Assembly (NCBI RefSeq): GCF_020921035.1
Contig: NC_063151.1
Span: forward strand, 23,690,934 to 23,754,933
Length of the DNA stretch: 64,000 nucleotides
Direction of reading: 5' to 3'
Source of the DNA: Rhodamnia argentea
Taxonomy: Eukaryota > Streptophyta > Magnoliopsida > Myrtales > Myrtaceae
Shown: positions 12,206-23,949 of the stretch, in pieces
Layout: the number at the start of each line of letters is the position of its first letter
How positions within the stretch are numbered: position 1 is the first letter of the stretch
Position numbers and translations under genes: made by a program
Notes under the pieces: model-generated
The model's input: the letters and a program-made list of their open reading frames with translations, nothing else
Databases searched by the model: none
Told to the model about the DNA's origin: nothing

Positions 12206-12938
12206 AGAGGTGTCAAAATGGATTGGAAATCCATTTCTAACCCATGCTTAATGAGACAGGTCATATATGATTTAGTCAAATTTTAATAAATGGATTGTTA
12301 ATGGGTTTGAATTATAGGCCTAAGTATACATGAGTTGTAAATGAGTTTTTTCAAACCCATTACAACCCATTTAGCTTATCAATGTTATTAGTTGTGCCAA
12401 TAAGATGTCTTTAAACCCATTTACAACTCTTTAACATTTTTTTTTAATCATTTTTTAGTTTTTTTCTTTCTTTTACTTTATTTTTCCTTCAAAGCCAGTG
12501 AGGGACGTGGCTAGTTTTTCTTTTCTTGTTTTCTTTATTTTACCTTATTTTTCCTATGACGCCAACGAGGGCCGTGGCCCTTGCCTAGTGGCGGCTTGGG
12601 CGAGGATCGCGACCCTCGCCGGCGACCTGCGAGGGTGGCCCTCGCTTGTCTTAGAAGGGAAAAAAAAATCAACATAAAAAATCCAATTTTTAAAAAAAAT
12701 ATTTAAAATGGAAAATTAGATTTTTTGAAATTATAAAAATCGTCCACAATGATTTAGTAATGTCATTTACGCAAAAATTACAAAAAATAAATTTTCTTAG
12801 ATTGGATTAAATATGGAAGTGTCGGGTTGGATATGTGTCAAAAATTTGCCTAGCTTATAAAGGGGTCATAAATAGGTTAATGGGTCAATTTGGATGGAAC
12901 TATTTATGACTGACCTAAACTACCCGTTTAACAGGTCT
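12206..12938. mobile_element. hAT-like non-autonomous transposon (733 bp)
   Basis: The left end reads AGAGGTGTCAAAATGG, and the right end on the opposite strand reads AGACCTGTTAAACGGG, an 11 of 16 match. The flanks are ACTTCTTT (12198-12205) and ACTTCTCT (12939-12946), an 8-base target duplication with one mismatch, as expected for hAT elements. The interior contains repeated GGGTTTGAATTA- and TACAACCCATTTA-like motifs and a GC-rich palindromic block (about 12495-12650). There is no transposase frame, so it would need a partner for mobility. The imperfect duplication and ends indicate an old insertion. Confidence 0.75.
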
Positions 12939-12946
12939 ACTTCTCT
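12939..12946. repeat. Right target-site duplication of the hAT-like element
   Basis: ACTTCTCT, the partner of ACTTCTTT at 12198-12205. Confidence 0.65.
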
Positions 12947-13510
12947 GCTAACCAATATAACTTGATTGCTAAACAACCAAGAGGCTTGCACAAACTACAG
13001 TCTACTGCCTTGAAAGAGCAGTTTCCTCCTAGCTTAGGCTTGTTCAAGCCCATCCAGTAGGAGAAAAAAGGAAGATTCATGAAACACCTTGTAAGGGTTT
13101 GTGAGCCGGTTAAGTTCAGGTCTTTAGTCAGTGCAGATGGACCTGACCCAAAGCCGTCGTCACGCGGTTCGTGAGATTTGAACGGATGACCACGGTTCTC
13201 CTATATCTGGTTTAGGACACAGAAGATGAAAGAAACCAAAGTTGCTGATGAGAACCGTCATTAAGAAGAAAGAACCAAGGCCAAACGGCCGGTGAGGAAG
13301 TGCAGCCCAAATCCTGCACAAAAGGCGTGACCAAAAGCGACATTGCAAGGCTTTGCTCGCACAAAAAAGACACGCTGCAAGCACAGCCGTTTTGGTACTC
13401 AATAAATGGTGCAGTTCTTATCTTCCGTTCTTCATCATTATCTCCTGTTTCCATCTTTTAAAAGTGCCTTAAACATCACAGTTTTCACAGCAAGGAAAAG
13501 AGAAAAAAAA
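12947..13510. other. Intergenic DNA and promoter region of the GDSL gene
   Basis: No gene is supported. The AATAAATGG stretch near 13402 could be part of a weak core promoter, but no canonical TATA box was identified. Confidence 0.35.
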
Positions 13511-15355
13511 ATGATGGGGTTCAGTGAGAGTCCATGGCTTGTTGCTCTGCTACTGATGGTTTCGATCGTGCAGTGCGTGAACGTGGCTCTAGGATCGCAG
13601 CAAGTGCCGGCGATGCATGTCTTCGGGGACTCGGTAGTTGATGTCGGGAACAACAATTACCTCAACTCCTATGCCAAATGCAATTACCCTCCTTATGGTA
13701 TTGATTACCCTGGAGGACCTTCTGGCAGATTTTCCAATGGGAAGAACATCGCCGACATGCTCGGTAAACACCTCTCTACGTCTCTCTCGACTTTTGTGCT
13801 TGCACAGATAGATCAGTATATTTAAAATGCACCGCATGCAGAAGCAGAACAACTAAGTCTAATGAATCCCATGCTTTTTTCTCAGTCGAGAAAGATTCAT
13901 ATGTATGTTCTTCTTTAACCGATTCCTATTTGACAGGAGACCTGCTGGGTTTGCCGAGTCCTCCGGCTTATGCCGATCCGTCTACAACTGGAGCGAAAAT
14001 CCTAGGGGGAGTAAATTATGCATCTGCCGCAGCAGGCATACTCGACGAGACAGGCCAACACTATGTAACGAAATTTCCATTTTTTAACTTCTTGCGTCTG
14101 TTGATCAATTGAATAAGCAACGATCTCTGGAAAATAGAGGACCATGGCTAGTGCAAAGAAAGAAACACGGGCGGGGGCATGTTTTTATTTGGCCTCGCCA
14201 TCTAGCATTCACGACGGCTTTCGTGTATCATGACCCTTTATGTCGAGATTATTAGGGAATTCACGGGAATTCTACTTAGTTATCATTCCAATTCGGATAG
14301 TAAAACGAAAGATTTGGGGATGTGCCTGGGAGATATGCTTCCATCTTCATCATAAACGCAGGAGAACTCTCCCATTTTCATTGGATGTACTTCCGTCCAT
14401 TTGACTGGATCTGTTTCTTTTTCACATGCGAAATGCAGGGAGAGAGGTACAGCCTGAGCCAGCAAGTTCTGAACTTTGAGGACACCCTGAATCAACTGAG
14501 GACCCTGCTGCCCGGAACGTCTTTGAGCCATTACCTCGCTAGATCCATCGCCGTCGTGGTCATCGGAAGCAATGACTACATCAACAACTACCTCTTGCCT
14601 CCCATGTACTCTTCCAGCTACAGTTACACTCCCCCACAGTTCGCGAACCTCCTTCTCAACCGTTACGCTCGACAGATTCTGGTAACTTTGGTTTAATTTT
14701 CTTGTCTGGGTTTCCATCAGGATGTTAGATGAGAAGTCACATGGTGAGTCCTTTGTGTTTCTGATTCTCGCAGGCACTGAACAGTGTAGGACTGAGGAAG
14801 TTCTTCCTAGCAGGAATCCCACCGCTCGGCTGCATCCCGAACCAGAGGGCCACCGGCCAAGCCCCCCAAGACCGATGCGTCGACTCTGTGAACCAGATGC
14901 TCGGGACCTTCAATGAGGGGCTCAGGTCGCTCGTGCAGCAGCTGAACAGCAACCACCCCGGCTCAATCTTTGTCTATGGGAACACCTACAGCACCTTGGG
15001 CGACATCCTAAACAATCCCGCCACATTCGGTAAGAGCCATCGAAAACTTCACTTACGCGACCCTCACGGTTTCTCTGAACCAGCACCATCTTCATCGTCG
15101 GATCAACTAAAAGGGAATGTCTATGAACGCACAGGGTTCAGCGTCGTGGACAGGGCATGCTGCGGAATAGGAAAGAACCAAGGCGAAATAACGTGCACTC
15201 CACTGATTGCGCCGTGCACCGACCGGAATCAGCACGTGTTCTGGGATGCGTATCACCTGACGCAGGCTGCCACTTCGGTGCTCGCCCAGAGGGCTTTCTA
15301 TGGCCCGCCGTCGGACTCTTACCCGATCAACATCCAGCAACTGGCTCAGCTCTAG
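13511..15355 (+). CDS. GDSL esterase/lipase, secreted
   Basis: Extracellular SGNH hydrolase acting on ester bonds of lipids or cell-wall components; the natural substrate is unknown. Exons: 13511-13763, 13937-14064, 14439-14681, 14774-15029, 15135-15355; all phases agree and the product is 366 residues, normal for plant GDSL proteins. Residues 1-28 form a signal peptide with a [13 protein letters not shown] core. Block I is [15 protein letters not shown] with catalytic Ser41; block III is [11 protein letters not shown] with Asn172; the last block is [12 protein letters not shown] with Asp331 and His334, completing the catalytic set. [12 protein letters not shown] is the usual conserved cysteine segment. 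Two adjacent Mets start the frame (13511, 13514) after an A-rich leader, a favourable plant context. Introns are 92 to 374 bases. Confidence 0.94.
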
Positions 15356-16511
15356 TGCAGCTCATTTGGCTTTCTGGGTTCTCTGCTTGTGTGTGTTCTT
15401 TACTTAGCATATGTGCAAATCTGTGGTGTTTTCCCAAAACTCAAACGCCAATCCTCTTCGATTAGATCAACGCATGTTCACTGTTGGCTACAGAAAATCC
15501 ATATCCCCTGAAGCACACAACATCGAGTTATTATTTGCTTCCAGCATTGCAGTTTTACGCTTGTCCTACAAGGAACGTCCGAGTTTGGAGAGATTACACG
15601 GATTAAACAAATTTATGGGAATTTTTTTTTACAGAAGTTAAAAAGCTGTAGAGGGTAAATTCATTGAAGTCGCAAGTTGCACGTTGGTTTTGAAATTCAA
15701 AAGGATGAACTTTCCGAAATTTCGAAATTAGAGATTGCTCTTTACGGAAGCACGATGTAATAAAGCAAACGATATTGAAGATCGATCAATTACCTCATGA
15801 GATTTTCTCACATGTACTTTGTACATGCATCTGTAACATTCACTGGACTCGACTATTCAACTCAAAACGGTCCCCCATAATAGACACCAATCGTTTCATA
15901 TGATGGGATTCTATCTATTTTGTCAAAGGAACTAATAAAATACATTATCAAATTAAACGCAGTTATGTCTCGCTCATGATCGATTTGTAAAATGAGAAAT
16001 TTGATAAAATTAACAACTTTCGGCCTAATTGATCAAGAAAAGTCGAAGATCCACCTAACTTATAAAAAAAAATATGTGTTGCTTAGTTCATTTTACCATC
16101 GAATAATTCACAATGACATTCAGAGAATGTCTCTAATTCTATTGCTAAAATCTACCAATTATGTTCACACGTCCATACTAGGCAAGTAATTAATGACATT
16201 TGATTTTTTGTTCTAAGTAATCCCCAAACAAAAAATTTAGTACTCATTTTCAGCGACGAAAATAATCAAATAGGCCCTTATTTGGTGCAAACTACTGTGA
16301 AGAGTAGACTCCTAGAAGACCAAATTAATCGAATTTAAAATTTTTGTAGAGTCTGACGTGGATTTCCTAAAAAAAATTATTTTTAACATCCTTCCTTGGA
16401 CTTGGAAGTTGGAGCAGTCTTGTTCGTATTTTCATTCTCAGACAGTCTTCAAAGTCCCTCGACAATGGCATAAACCTCGGAAAAGCGCTCTCTCTCTCTC
16501 TCGCTCTCCGA
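15356..16511. other. Intergenic DNA between the GDSL and RAD52-like genes
   Basis: AT-rich, with no supported gene. A CT-rich tract at about 16487-16506 lies just before the RAD52-like start and is probably in its 5' leader. Confidence 0.4.
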
Positions 16512-16826
16512 ATGCGTTTGACCATGGCCGGTTTTGTGATGAGATCCCTCAGAAACTCACTTCGTTCCTCTTCTCCCGTGAAACCCCTCCTTCCCCAGCA
16601 ACTTCGAGCTCGTTCCCGCACATTCGCGGCCAAGTCTTCGTCTTCTTCTTCTAACCGAGACAGAGAGGCAGAGACCGAGAGAGTCGAGGAGTGCGATGAC
16701 GCCGTACCCACCTCTGGAATCGGCAGGCCGCTCTCCGAGATACTCAAAGAACTCAACAAGCGAGTTCCCGATTCTCTCGTTAGAGTTCGCCTCGAAGATG
16801 GCATCTCCATCAAATACATCCCTTGG

Positions 16827-16857
<31 letters not shown>

Positions 16858-19800
16858 GCCGATCAGTGAATTGGGTTCTTGTTTTCTTTGTGATTTGTGG
16901 AAATTTCTTTTTTTCCCATCCGGTTTAGAATAGAATGCAACAGAATCGATTGGATTCTGGGTTTCTTAGTGGGCTCACGGTCCTTCTTTGCGTTTCTTTG
17001 CAGGCATATAGTTAATAGAATCATGAACTTACATGCACCGGGTAAGCGGAAGACCTGTCATTTCAATCTGCTTTTCTCGTTTAGGCGAGTGTTGCATACC
17101 AAAGTTCTAAGCTTTCGTACTTGTTATTTTGAATGTGCTTTGCATGTTGCAGAGTGGTCTGGTGAGGTTCGGAGCATCAGTTATTCAGCTGATGGCAAGT
17201 CAGTTTCTGTTGTTTACCGTGTGACGCTTTACGGGACTGATGCGGAGGTACTTTTGCCTCTTCCTGCATTTCACATATATTGTTATGAGCGGATGACCTT
17301 CAAAGGTTGTTGTTTGTTGTGTGCCACTTTTCTAGGGTGCACCATACACGGTGGAGTGCACCTGCCTAAAATGTCGTCCTCTTGATCTTTTGTGTTGGAT
17401 TTAACACATTTCACATAAAATGAACCAAAGCAATCACGTTAAACACATTTGGAGCTTTGTTAACCACCCTTGGGAAATGTACCCGGGGTGCGTAGATTTG
17501 CTCCCTACGCACCCCGGGTGACTTCACTCCATTTAGTTTCTCTAGCCATGCCTTGTGCATATATGTTTCTAAAAGCTAGTGCTAGTGCTAGAAGGCATTG
17601 TCATGTATCGTGCTAGCGCTACAACATTATCGTGAAAATGAGTTTCTTCATATTCTCAGGTCATATCGTAGACTTATAATTGTCAGCTTACTCTGGCTTC
17701 CTCCCTGGCAGAATGTATTCCACCACTATTCACTTGGAGCTTGTATATTGCTTTATGGACTGTTTATTTCAGTTTAAAATTTTTATGTTATGGTCGAGTT
17801 GATCTCTTGGCAAGTACAATCTAATAGGAGTACACATTCATTAGAAGTTTTTGGGACATTTCTCAACAATAACCGCGATAGTATTAAAGCCTTTTCTCAA
17901 TAAGTAGGGTCAGTCATATATAGATCCTCTTATGCTGTTGTACCATCTTAAGAGCCATTTCTCGGAGGTTCTATCAAGGTCCTTTATGGTATTGTATATG
18001 TCTATTTTGTTTTCTATACCCTGTTTTTCGCCATCTCTCGTTTCATAGAATCACATCTCCCGACTTAAAAGTTCTCCTGGTCATCGCTACAAGGGGGCAA
18101 GCCACTTTAACCAGCTTTCTCTCTTCTCACATTATCCTCCACAGGGCTACCCCGACTTGTTTTGTTGATTTCCATTTCTGTTTCTGTCTGTTATTGAATG
18201 CCAAGACTTCTGCCCAAATTTCTCTTGCTGATGGATTCTGATCTAAGCAATGTAGTCACCTTTGTCGCAGTTTTGCTTAATTTACTCTTAAATTTAAGCA
18301 GCATTTTGTAGTTGTTCAAAAGATCCACTTTCTTCCGTTTTGCTTTTGTTGTGCAAGTGACTTCTCCATCTTCCCATTGTTCTGCAAAATAGGCCCTAGG
18401 TACTGCTTTTTTGGTTCTTCTTACATTCATTTCTCATTATGGGTTCAGTCATTCTTCTTCCTTTACCAAAGTTGTACTCCATATCCATATCCTCCCATTT
18501 TCACCTTTGCAAAAAGCCCTTTTGACTTCTAAATCTTTTTACTGCATAATTTCTGCTCCTTGTTTCATCCCACTGACTTCACATTATACACAAAAGTTAT
18601 AAACTATACAGCAGAATCTTGGATTTGTGCAGCAAGTTTAGTGGGTAAAAGCAAAACTCTTCAAAGCTTCCCTCAAGATGAAACTCCTGAACAATAGCCA
18701 AAATATCACTGCCAACGATGTTCCAACTTGATTGAAGGAACTTAGTTCAAAGTAAAGAAGGTTTCTTGTCTGGTATTTAATTTGGATCAAAGTAACTGGT
18801 GTCTTCAGAGGAAAGTTAATTTTGAACACTAGCATTTTCTGCCAATTTGTGGCTTGATGGTGACATAAGTTACTGAGGAGGGGGAGGGGGAGAAAGCTGG
18901 CTATTCAAGTTAGATGTGGTAAGGATATGACTCTTCCCAAATAGATAACCGTCCCGGGCTTTTAAAGGTCAGTATAATTTTGTCATTTCTGGGTATAGTA
19001 GCATCATGATCATGCTGGAAATGTTGGAAACCATTATATGATCAATTGGCTCATAATTCCTGAAGTAGATTGCATGGATGAAAATAATCTTGGCTTGGGG
19101 TGGAAAGCAAACGTACTATATCAGGGCATTTGCTCTCTTAAACCGTCTTTTGTCAAGCAGATCACGCCTTTCATGTTTTACAGTCGGATTATGTTTTATT
19201 CTGTGATTCTGTATGTAAGGATCTTACCATGTCAAATCATGCAAATGTGTTGATTTATGATTTAGTGACATCTATTTGAGTGCAACTTGGTGAAAATTTC
19301 TAGCGCTTTTTTATTTGAATCTAGTGATTTCAGGTCAGCTCCGGAATTGTGATAGTACTCCTCTAATTAGCTCTGTTGGAAATAAAGAAGTCTACATATA
19401 CGTTTGTTAAAAATTGACATTATAGCAAAAGGCTAAGCATCATGTCCACCCCACAGACACTGAATTGTTGCTGCTGATATGGTTGTTGCTTAGGAAGCAG
19501 TTATCTGTGTGGACTATCCTGATTGAGCTAGTCGGCTGTCAATGTTGGTTCTAATAATTTTACGTCATCATTCAGTTTTCCCAATTTATGTACTTTGAAG
19601 TGCTTAAATGTCTACTTTTTGCATAACACACATTGATTGAATAGAACGTTTAAGTCTGCTTGAACTTGTAATCTGAACCTGCTCAGAAGGAATTTAATTA
19701 ACTCAATCTTCGGAATCATTTTCTATTTCATATTAAAGTTGCTACATGGTCTTCCTTTGCCATTTGGACTAAGTAATGCGATGCGGAGGACATTTCCCAC

Positions 19801-20155
19801 ATTCTGTCATTCATGTATTTTGGCAGGGCAAAGTTCGGTCGATAAAACAAACTTTTTAAAGACCTTACTAAATTACTTAGAGAAAGCATTTAACAGATTC
19901 CTACCTCTGTCTATGCGTCATTTTCATGGACTCCAACAGGAATTTGGATGGGAAGAAAGAAGCTGACTTTCGTCTTCTTTCTTTGTCTCTTCTTTTTCTT
20001 TGTAAGGACAGATTTACAGGGAGTCAATTGGTACTGCTTCAGTGGACGATGCTGGCTATGGAGATCCTGTGCAAAAGGCAGAAGCTATGGCCTTTCGTCG
20101 AGCTTGTGCGCGCTTTGGCCTGGGCCTACATTTGTATCATGAAGACATGCTGTGA
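16512..20155 (+). CDS. RAD52-1: RAD52-like DNA repair protein, organelle-targeted
   Basis: Plant homologue of the RAD52 single-strand annealing domain (ODB/RAD52-like). Family members bind single-stranded DNA and promote strand annealing in mitochondrial or plastid recombination. Exons: 16512-16825, 17004-17041, 17153-17247, 20012-20155; product 196 residues. The N-terminus is rich in Arg, Ser and Leu, like a mitochondrial transit peptide. The RAD52 core shows GRPLSEILKELNKRVPDSLV, VEWSGEV-like and SISYSADGKSVSVVYRVTLYG, and ends with YGDPVQKAEAMAFRRACARF and a short HLYHEDML tail. The first Met (16512) and Met at 16524 are both possible. Intron 1 begins directly with a CT repeat, and intron 3 is 2764 bases and holds a strong hairpin. 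RAD52-1 (mitochondrial) rather than RAD52-2 (plastid) is a judgement from the presequence only. Confidence 0.88.
16827..16853 (+). repeat. CT microsatellite at the 5' splice site of RAD52-like intron 1
   Basis: An uninterrupted CT repeat starts at the donor itself, so the site reads TTG|GTCTCTCT instead of the GTAAGT consensus. Confidence 0.85.
17481..17519. repeat. Perfect 15-bp inverted repeat (hairpin) in RAD52-like intron 3
   Basis: ACCCGGGGTGCGTAG (17481-17495) is followed after 9 bases by its exact reverse complement at 17505-17519. The stem is very GC-rich and lies about 235 bases into the intron. Its function is unknown; a transposon footprint or structured intron RNA element are options. 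Confidence 0.8.
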
Positions 20156-20632
20156 TGAGCTTGGTTCTGTGGTACGCACGGCTTTCTTGCTCCTTTTGTT
20201 GCTATGGATGGAGGAGAGGAGAGGAGGTTCATCAGTAATTTTTTGTCAGTTAGATGGGCCGCGCTCCGGATATAGATTCTGTGATGTTTGGAAGGAAGGA
20301 GCTTTTTGGTACATGTTGTGGTTAAAGCATTATTTTCTATATGCTTCTAAGCAGATTTCGGAGGCTAGGTGGTGGGTTAACTTTAATGCACCAATCCCGT
20401 GTTAACATTGTTCGTGCGGGATGTAGGAACATGGAGATGTAAAAGAAAATCGAAGTAATGTTAGTCGAAGTAATCTTCCTATTTAGTTCTTGCATGACTT
20501 TAAGTGCTACAAGGGTTTGTATGGCATTTTGAAAATCACGCACGCAAGCTCACGGTCTGTACGATGAAAGTACGAAGTATTTTGCTAACAGAGGTGAAGA
20601 TCATAAGCCAGATGAGGGATCGGGGAATTTAG

Positions 20633-20656
20633 CTTCTTCTTCTTCTTCTTCTTCTT
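20633..20656. repeat. TTC trinucleotide microsatellite
   Basis: Eight consecutive CTT/TTC units, followed by a T-run. Confidence 0.85.
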
Positions 20657-21656
20657 TTTTAACTTCCCTTTTTGGGCCCACCCGTGAAGATTGTCAAATG
20701 AAAGGACATAAGTTTGGGGGGGCATTAGTACAACCTCGTCGGTCGGAAAAATTGTCATCCACGCCTAATATAACGTCCGTCCTGCCGTCGGTCCAATTGT
20801 TAAAGAGGTGAAGAGAACAGTGGGCTTTGGCCCACAGGACTGAAGCAAAAGATGAACCACGCCCACGAAATAAGCAAAAGCCGGATCCAATCCGGACGGA
20901 GTGGCAATCCGGAAGAAAAGGTGGCGAGTGAAGGGCAATATCGGGAAAGATGAAGATGGGGATGGATGATGAGCGTTCTCCGTTTTCTTTTTCCTTTTCG
21001 TTTTTTTTTTAGGGGGAGGGCAGTGGCAGCGTAAAAAGGCTGCTGACTGGGGCACGTGAAGGCAACCCTACCAGATATCTCCTCAATCTTAATTGATTAT
21101 GTTCGGCAATTCGATTTGAGTACCCAAAAAAAGTAAATATTCTCGAAGGCTGTATACATGGTCATCCCCATCTATGGAAAAAAATTGAGGTGGTCTCTTC
21201 TCGTGTCTCGACGAGGCGAATGCTCATTCGCGATCGGGTGCGACAGTTTCGCCGTCCCACCCATGCCCGCCCGTTGCGAACTGCGGTGATTTCGAACCCA
21301 GATCTCGACCGGACGAGCTCTAATGAAGGAATAACGGATCCGAGCATGGAATAGCCAGCCGGCCGTCGATGAAGCGTGTTGATGATGATGGAGCGGACAG
21401 GAGGGAGAGGGAGGGGGGGAGGTTGCCCCATTTTTTTCTTATCTGGCAGATGGGGAGGAGGGCAAGGCAAAGCAAGCTGTCTCCAGCTGCAGCTGGTCTC
21501 CTCCCCTTTTTTTTTCTGACCAGAGAAAGCGACGTGGATTCATTCTCTCTCTCTCTCTCTCTCTTCTGCTGTGCTGAATAATAATTGTTGACTGCAGAGA
21601 CAACGAGGCGTGCCCGACCCACACCCCACTTCTCCTTCTTCACTTCCAACCCACAC

Positions 21657-21674
21657 CACGTGCACGTGCACGTG
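21657..21674. promoter_or_regulatory. Three head-to-tail G-box (CACGTG) motifs
   Basis: CACGTG occurs three times without spacing, giving an 18-base perfect palindrome. CACGTG is the core bound by plant bHLH and bZIP factors (established). It lies about 2.3 kb before the RRM gene and 1.5 kb after the RAD52-like gene, so its target is unclear. It could also be a short tandem repeat arising by chance. Confidence 0.4.
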
Positions 21675-23556
21675 CAGCGCCCCCCCTCTCCCTCCTCTCT
21701 TTGCCCGACTCGCTCCAGCCATTTACTGCAATACCAAGTACTAACCCACCAATCTTTTATCCTCATTTGTGGTGCTCCGATGACATAGTAGGAAAGTGAT
21801 TCCAATGGTCGTTGGATTTTAGTTTAATGTATTCAATGTAATCTTTTGACTTTTGATGCATATTCAATTGAGTCTCTATTATTACGTGAAGATGCTCGAT
21901 GACCTAGGACCCCCACACTGCAGGTCGAGTTATGATTTAGGGACCACGGTCGAACAAATTAAGAGTTTGTGGACCACGTTGCATATTGCGCGAAAGCTCG
22001 AGGATAATTTGTGTCAATATCTCTTAGTCCTTGCGTCACCGACCGTAGCGTCTAAAAGCTACGTTTGTGTTGTTTTACACGTTGTTTGCGGGTCGGTTGT
22101 TGGGAATCCCACGTCGCTTGCGCACGGGGTTATAGCCGCGAGAGAATCAGTCATATAGAAGGTTTCACTGTAAACAGAATTGACGTCCTCCCGTCTACCG
22201 GCAAGAGCCACTCATTACAGATTGTCCGACCAAAGGACACTCTCCGAGGATTGGTCCTGCGCATTCAATTTTCAGAATCGTCGACGCCGGGTCCATTCAA
22301 CGGGCAATATTAATTCGGGTTGGCCCGGTAAGAGAGCACTCTCTCTTTGGACCCTATCCAATAATAGCCTTTGAATATCTCCTTACTCGTCGGGTGGGCT
22401 GGACTGGGCTTTGCCTTTGGCGATCCTTAGAAACCCGGACGGGGCCAGACCCGGTAGCCACCACGGAGCCCCGGTCTCAGTCGAATCGAATGTTCCCGGC
22501 GGTCAAAACGACAAGATCCAGTAACATGCCCAGCATATTCACTTTCACCAATTAAAGAAAGACAAGCTTGCACAAGAACCCATGAGGACGTTAACTGTTA
22601 AAAAGAGTTGGGGTTTCATAATGGCGCTTTGCAGAGAATGTAGCTCCCTCCCCGACACGGTCAACAAACGAATCTCCCCCTCCCCTCCCCCCCCCATCCG
22701 TCCTCGCCGACAAAGCCGCCGTTTTTGAATTCAGTGGCTACGACGACGACCATCTTAAAACTCCCCCAAGCAATCCATTTCAACTTCGTTGGTCCAAAGC
22801 AGCCAATCCGGTTTTGCTTCTTCCACCTCTTCTTTTTTTTTTTTTTTTTTATAACACGTCGTCGTGGCATGTACGATCCCATCCGATTTATCATGATAAA
22901 TGCTCGCCATTCAAATCGACGATGCCATTTATACTTCATCTGAAAACCCACTCGATTAAAATTATATGTAACAAATTTTGTGGATTTTTATTCTGTACGC
23001 TAGCTATATAAAAAGGGTATATCCGACCATGGATAAGGATATCGTTGTTTCGATAATGTGAAGCCGACACTTGTTTATCGCATGAAAAATGCAAATACCG
23101 CCTTTGACCACTGCGTCAGTGGCTCGGAAGAATCCAGGGAACACTACTGGTCGAGAGGTTGACCTTTGACTTTCGCGCCCGGTTTCCCTCCCTCCCCTTA
23201 CAAAAGAAAAAAAAAATGAGAAAATCACACCCTTCCCCGTCCCGTTTCTGCCACTGGTAAGGAAACAGCGTTTCCCGCTGTGCCGCCTCGTAATTTCGCG
23301 CCAAGGGGCGAGGGTGAACCGGTAAATCCGCTCGGCCGGCCCCACCCTAGAAATAATACAAAGCTGGCGAGCGAGTGACGGACATAATAATTCGGCCCGA
23401 GAACTACCCCCACGCGCGGCCGAGCGCGTGAGCCCGCGGAACGCGGTCTCGAACCCGGGAAGCGTGCGGCCACGCGCGATGGGGGGGCGTGGGCGGGGGA
23501 GGGCGGGAGAACGTGATGTCCAGGATGTAAAAGGGTGAGTGGGGGCTACTGCGGTG

Positions 23557-23563
23557 TATATAA
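23557..23563 (+). promoter_or_regulatory. Probable TATA box of the RRM gene
   Basis: TATATAA lies about 390 bases before the ATG and is followed by a CT-rich stretch typical of plant leaders. The transcription start is inferred near 23590. A leader of about 360 bases is long but common for RNA-binding protein genes. Confidence 0.45.
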
Positions 23564-23949
23564 TTCATAAATGACATGGTCTTTCCCTTTTTCTTTTTTC
23601 CGTTTCTTTATTTCTTATTTTCCTCCCTCCGTCTTTTGCTTTCTCTTCCCTCTCATTTTCTCTCTCTTTCACTCTCACTCTCTCTCTCTAGATTTCTCTC
23701 ACATCTTCTTGTTCTGATATCTGACCTAATCGTCTGATCTGGATCGGCACCACCAAGATCGTACCACCACCCTCCATATCCAAAGAGAAGATCCCTCGAG
23801 ATCTATTGGGGCTCTCTCTGTCGTAGATCTGAACCCGTAGTAGTGTGTCGGCACAGCCGGAGAAGCCCCGAGTTTGTTTTTTTTTTTTTTTGCTGACGTT
23901 TTCGCGGGGGTAGCGCGCACACAGAGATCCTTGTGGAAGAAGGAAGAAG

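Larger units (their letters stand above)
20156..23949. other. Long intergenic region with repeats and the RRM gene promoter
   Basis: No gene is supported. It holds a TTC repeat (20633-20656), a CT repeat (about 21541-21562), three joined CACGTG motifs (21657-21674), a C-rich tract near 22676-22692 and a T-run near 22835-22850. The 3' part from about 23500 is CT-rich and is the promoter and leader of the RNA-binding protein gene. Open frames here have biased composition and no domains. Confidence 0.45.
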
